Assembly: GCF_035967765.1 (NCBI RefSeq)
Contig: NZ_JAYWIT010000003.1
Source of the DNA: Conexibacter stalactiti
GTDB lineage: Bacteria; Actinomycetota; Thermoleophilia; Solirubrobacterales; Solirubrobacteraceae
Direction: 5' to 3' (one strand)
Length of the DNA stretch: 64,000 nucleotides
In this document: in pieces, positions 63,057 to 64,000 of the stretch
Layout: each line of letters starts with the position of its first letter
Position numbering within the stretch: the stretch's first letter is position 1
Translations under genes and position numbers: made by a program
The notes under the pieces: generated by a model
The model's input: the letters and a program-made list of their open reading frames with translations, nothing else
Databases searched by the model: none
Told to the model about the DNA's origin: nothing

Positions 63057-64000
63057 CTAAAGACCGTACGTCTTGCCGATCACATCAAGCATGATCTCGT
63101 CGGCGCCGGCGCCGATGCGGTAGAGCCGCAGGTCGCGCATGATCCGCTCGACCGGGTACTCGCTCATGTAGCCCGCGCCGCCGTAGATCTGCACGCACTC
63201 GTCGGCGACCATCCAGGCGACCTGGGACGCTTTGAGCTTGCTCATCGAGATCTCGCGCACGTTGTACCTGCCGGCGGCGTAGTCGGCCGCGGTCGCGTAG
63301 ATCAGGCGTCGCGTCGCCTCCAGTTCCATCGCCATGCGCGCGAACTTGTGGCGGATCGCCTGGTGCTTGCCGAGCGGGCGGCCGAACGTCCGCCGCTCGA
63401 GCGCGTAGGCGAGCGTGAGGTCGAAGGCGCGCTGAGCGTACGCGAGGCAGCCGGCCGCGGCGATCGCGCGCTCGGCCTGCAGCTCCCACATGATCTGCTG
63501 GAAGCCGCGGCCGACCTCGCCGAGCACGGCCTCGGGGCCGACGCGCACGTCCTGCAGCGCGATCAACGCGGTGTCGGAGGCGTGCATCCCCATCTTGTGC
63601 AGCGGCTTCTCCAGCACCACCCCGGGCGTGTCCATCGGGATGAGGAAGGTCGTGAAGCCGTCGTAGCCGGCGTCGGGATCGGTCTTGACGACGGTCAGCA
63701 TCATGCCCGCGCGGTGGCCGTTGGTGATGTAGGTCTTGGCGCCGTTGATCACCCAGTCGTCGCCGTCGCGGACCGCGCGCGTCGTGATCGCGGAGACGTC
63801 GGAGCCGGCGTCGGGCTCGGTGATCCCGAGCGCGAAGATCGTCTCGCCCGCGATCCCGGCCGGCAGCCAGCGCTGCTTCTGCTGCTCGGTCCCGAACTCC
63901 AGCAGCGGCGGCATCACCATGTCGGTGTGGACCGAGAGTCCCATCAGCAGCCCGCCGGAGCCGCCGCGGGCGATCTCCTCGGCGAGCACGATGTTCGTGA
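63057..64000 (-). CDS. Acyl-CoA dehydrogenase (N-terminus beyond window)
   Basis: The C-terminal 313 or so residues are visible; the frame stays open to the right edge, so the start is outside. It has FALGITEPDAGSDVSAI (FAD-contacting middle domain), WVINGAKTYITNG, and the C-terminal helix VQIYGGAGYMSEYPVERIMRDLRL. The usual EGTNEI-type segment reads GAGADEIM, so Glu at that site is Ala. A Glu in ELQAERAIAAAG (helix G) may instead be the base, as in isovaleryl- and long-chain-CoA dehydrogenases. It introduces a double bond at C2-C3 of acyl-CoA with FAD. Confidence 0.92.
   Translation of the reverse strand, partial: TNIVLAEEIARGGSGGLLMGLSVHTDMVMPPLLEFGTEQQKQRWLPAGIAGETIFALGITEPDAGSDVSAITTRAVRDGDDWVINGAKTYITNGHRAGMMLTVVKTDPDAGYDGFTTFLIPMDTPGVVLEKPLHKMGMHASDTALIALQDVRVGPEAVLGEVGRGFQQIMWELQAERAIAAAGCLAYAQRAFDLTLAYALERRTFGRPLGKHQAIRHKFARMAMELEATRRLIYATAADYAAGRYNVREISMSKLKASQVAWMVADECVQIYGGAGYMSEYPVERIMRDLRLYRIGAGADEIMLDVIGKTYGL

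Overview
The window is very GC-rich and its genes are tightly packed on both strands. Start and stop codons often overlap. The gene content fits a high-GC actinobacterium: a dnaK-grpE-dnaJ-clpB operon with a MerR-like protein, Ser/Thr kinase, CcmH/TlpA-type redox proteins, LAL-type LuxR regulator, IclR and TetR regulators, and many CoA ligases. The large secreted repeat proteins suggest Thermoleophilia/Solirubrobacterales (Conexibacter-like). That placement is an inference from protein style, not a database match. No rRNA, insertion sequence, prophage or CRISPR array was seen. Both ends cut through genes: a protein kinase on the left and an acyl-CoA dehydrogenase on the right.

Region 1 (1-14.8 kb) is mostly housekeeping and envelope. 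It holds a Ser/Thr kinase with an overlapping lipoprotein, a phosphoesterase, a DUF3467-like protein divergent from rlmH, two tandem secreted beta-propeller paralogues, a 1,129-aa secreted protein with a 35-triplet collagen-like segment, argS, and a thiol-redox pair (ccmH and a TlpA/ResA-like protein). The argS product lacks the canonical HIGH motif. Region 2 (14.8-27 kb) has a tRNA-Gly(CCC) with a terminator, a three-part cNMP-binding/thioredoxin-like/flavin-reductase fusion, a zinc-finger thioredoxin, a sigma-70-type factor, and the divergent chaperone operon dnaK-grpE-dnaJ-cbpM-like-clpB. The operon ends in a membrane protein that faces a convergent paralogue. Each of these two membrane genes is preceded by a tiny coupled ORF.

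Region 3 (27-41.8 kb) is accessory. It holds a choice-of-anchor-M-like surface protein behind a Zur-like palindrome, an NHL-repeat protein, a PIN-domain remnant, an SDR reductase, a DUF899 protein behind a 36-bp inverted repeat, a frameshifted alpha/beta hydrolase, a polysaccharide deacetylase, a large LuxR regulator and an RTX-type protein.

Region 4 (41.9-64 kb) looks like one uptake and CoA-activation island. A five-gene branched-chain-type ABC importer (livKHMGF-like) leads into four acyl-CoA ligases, two APH-family phosphotransferases, two metallo-beta-lactamase-fold hydrolases, two SnoaL-like proteins, an unclassified probable beta-rich protein, an alpha-methylacyl-CoA racemase-like CoA transferase, a crotonase and an acyl-CoA dehydrogenase, with IclR and TetR regulators. 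The ligase + phosphotransferase + MBL-hydrolase set occurs twice. A shared operator-like motif (CCGGACA-N3-TGTCTGA) lies upstream of iclR and of the racemase/MBL divergent pair, with a weaker relative upstream of a ligase. Together these suggest a regulated catabolic pathway for an organic acid, possibly branched or 4-hydroxylated, through phosphorylated acyl-CoA intermediates. The substrate is unknown.
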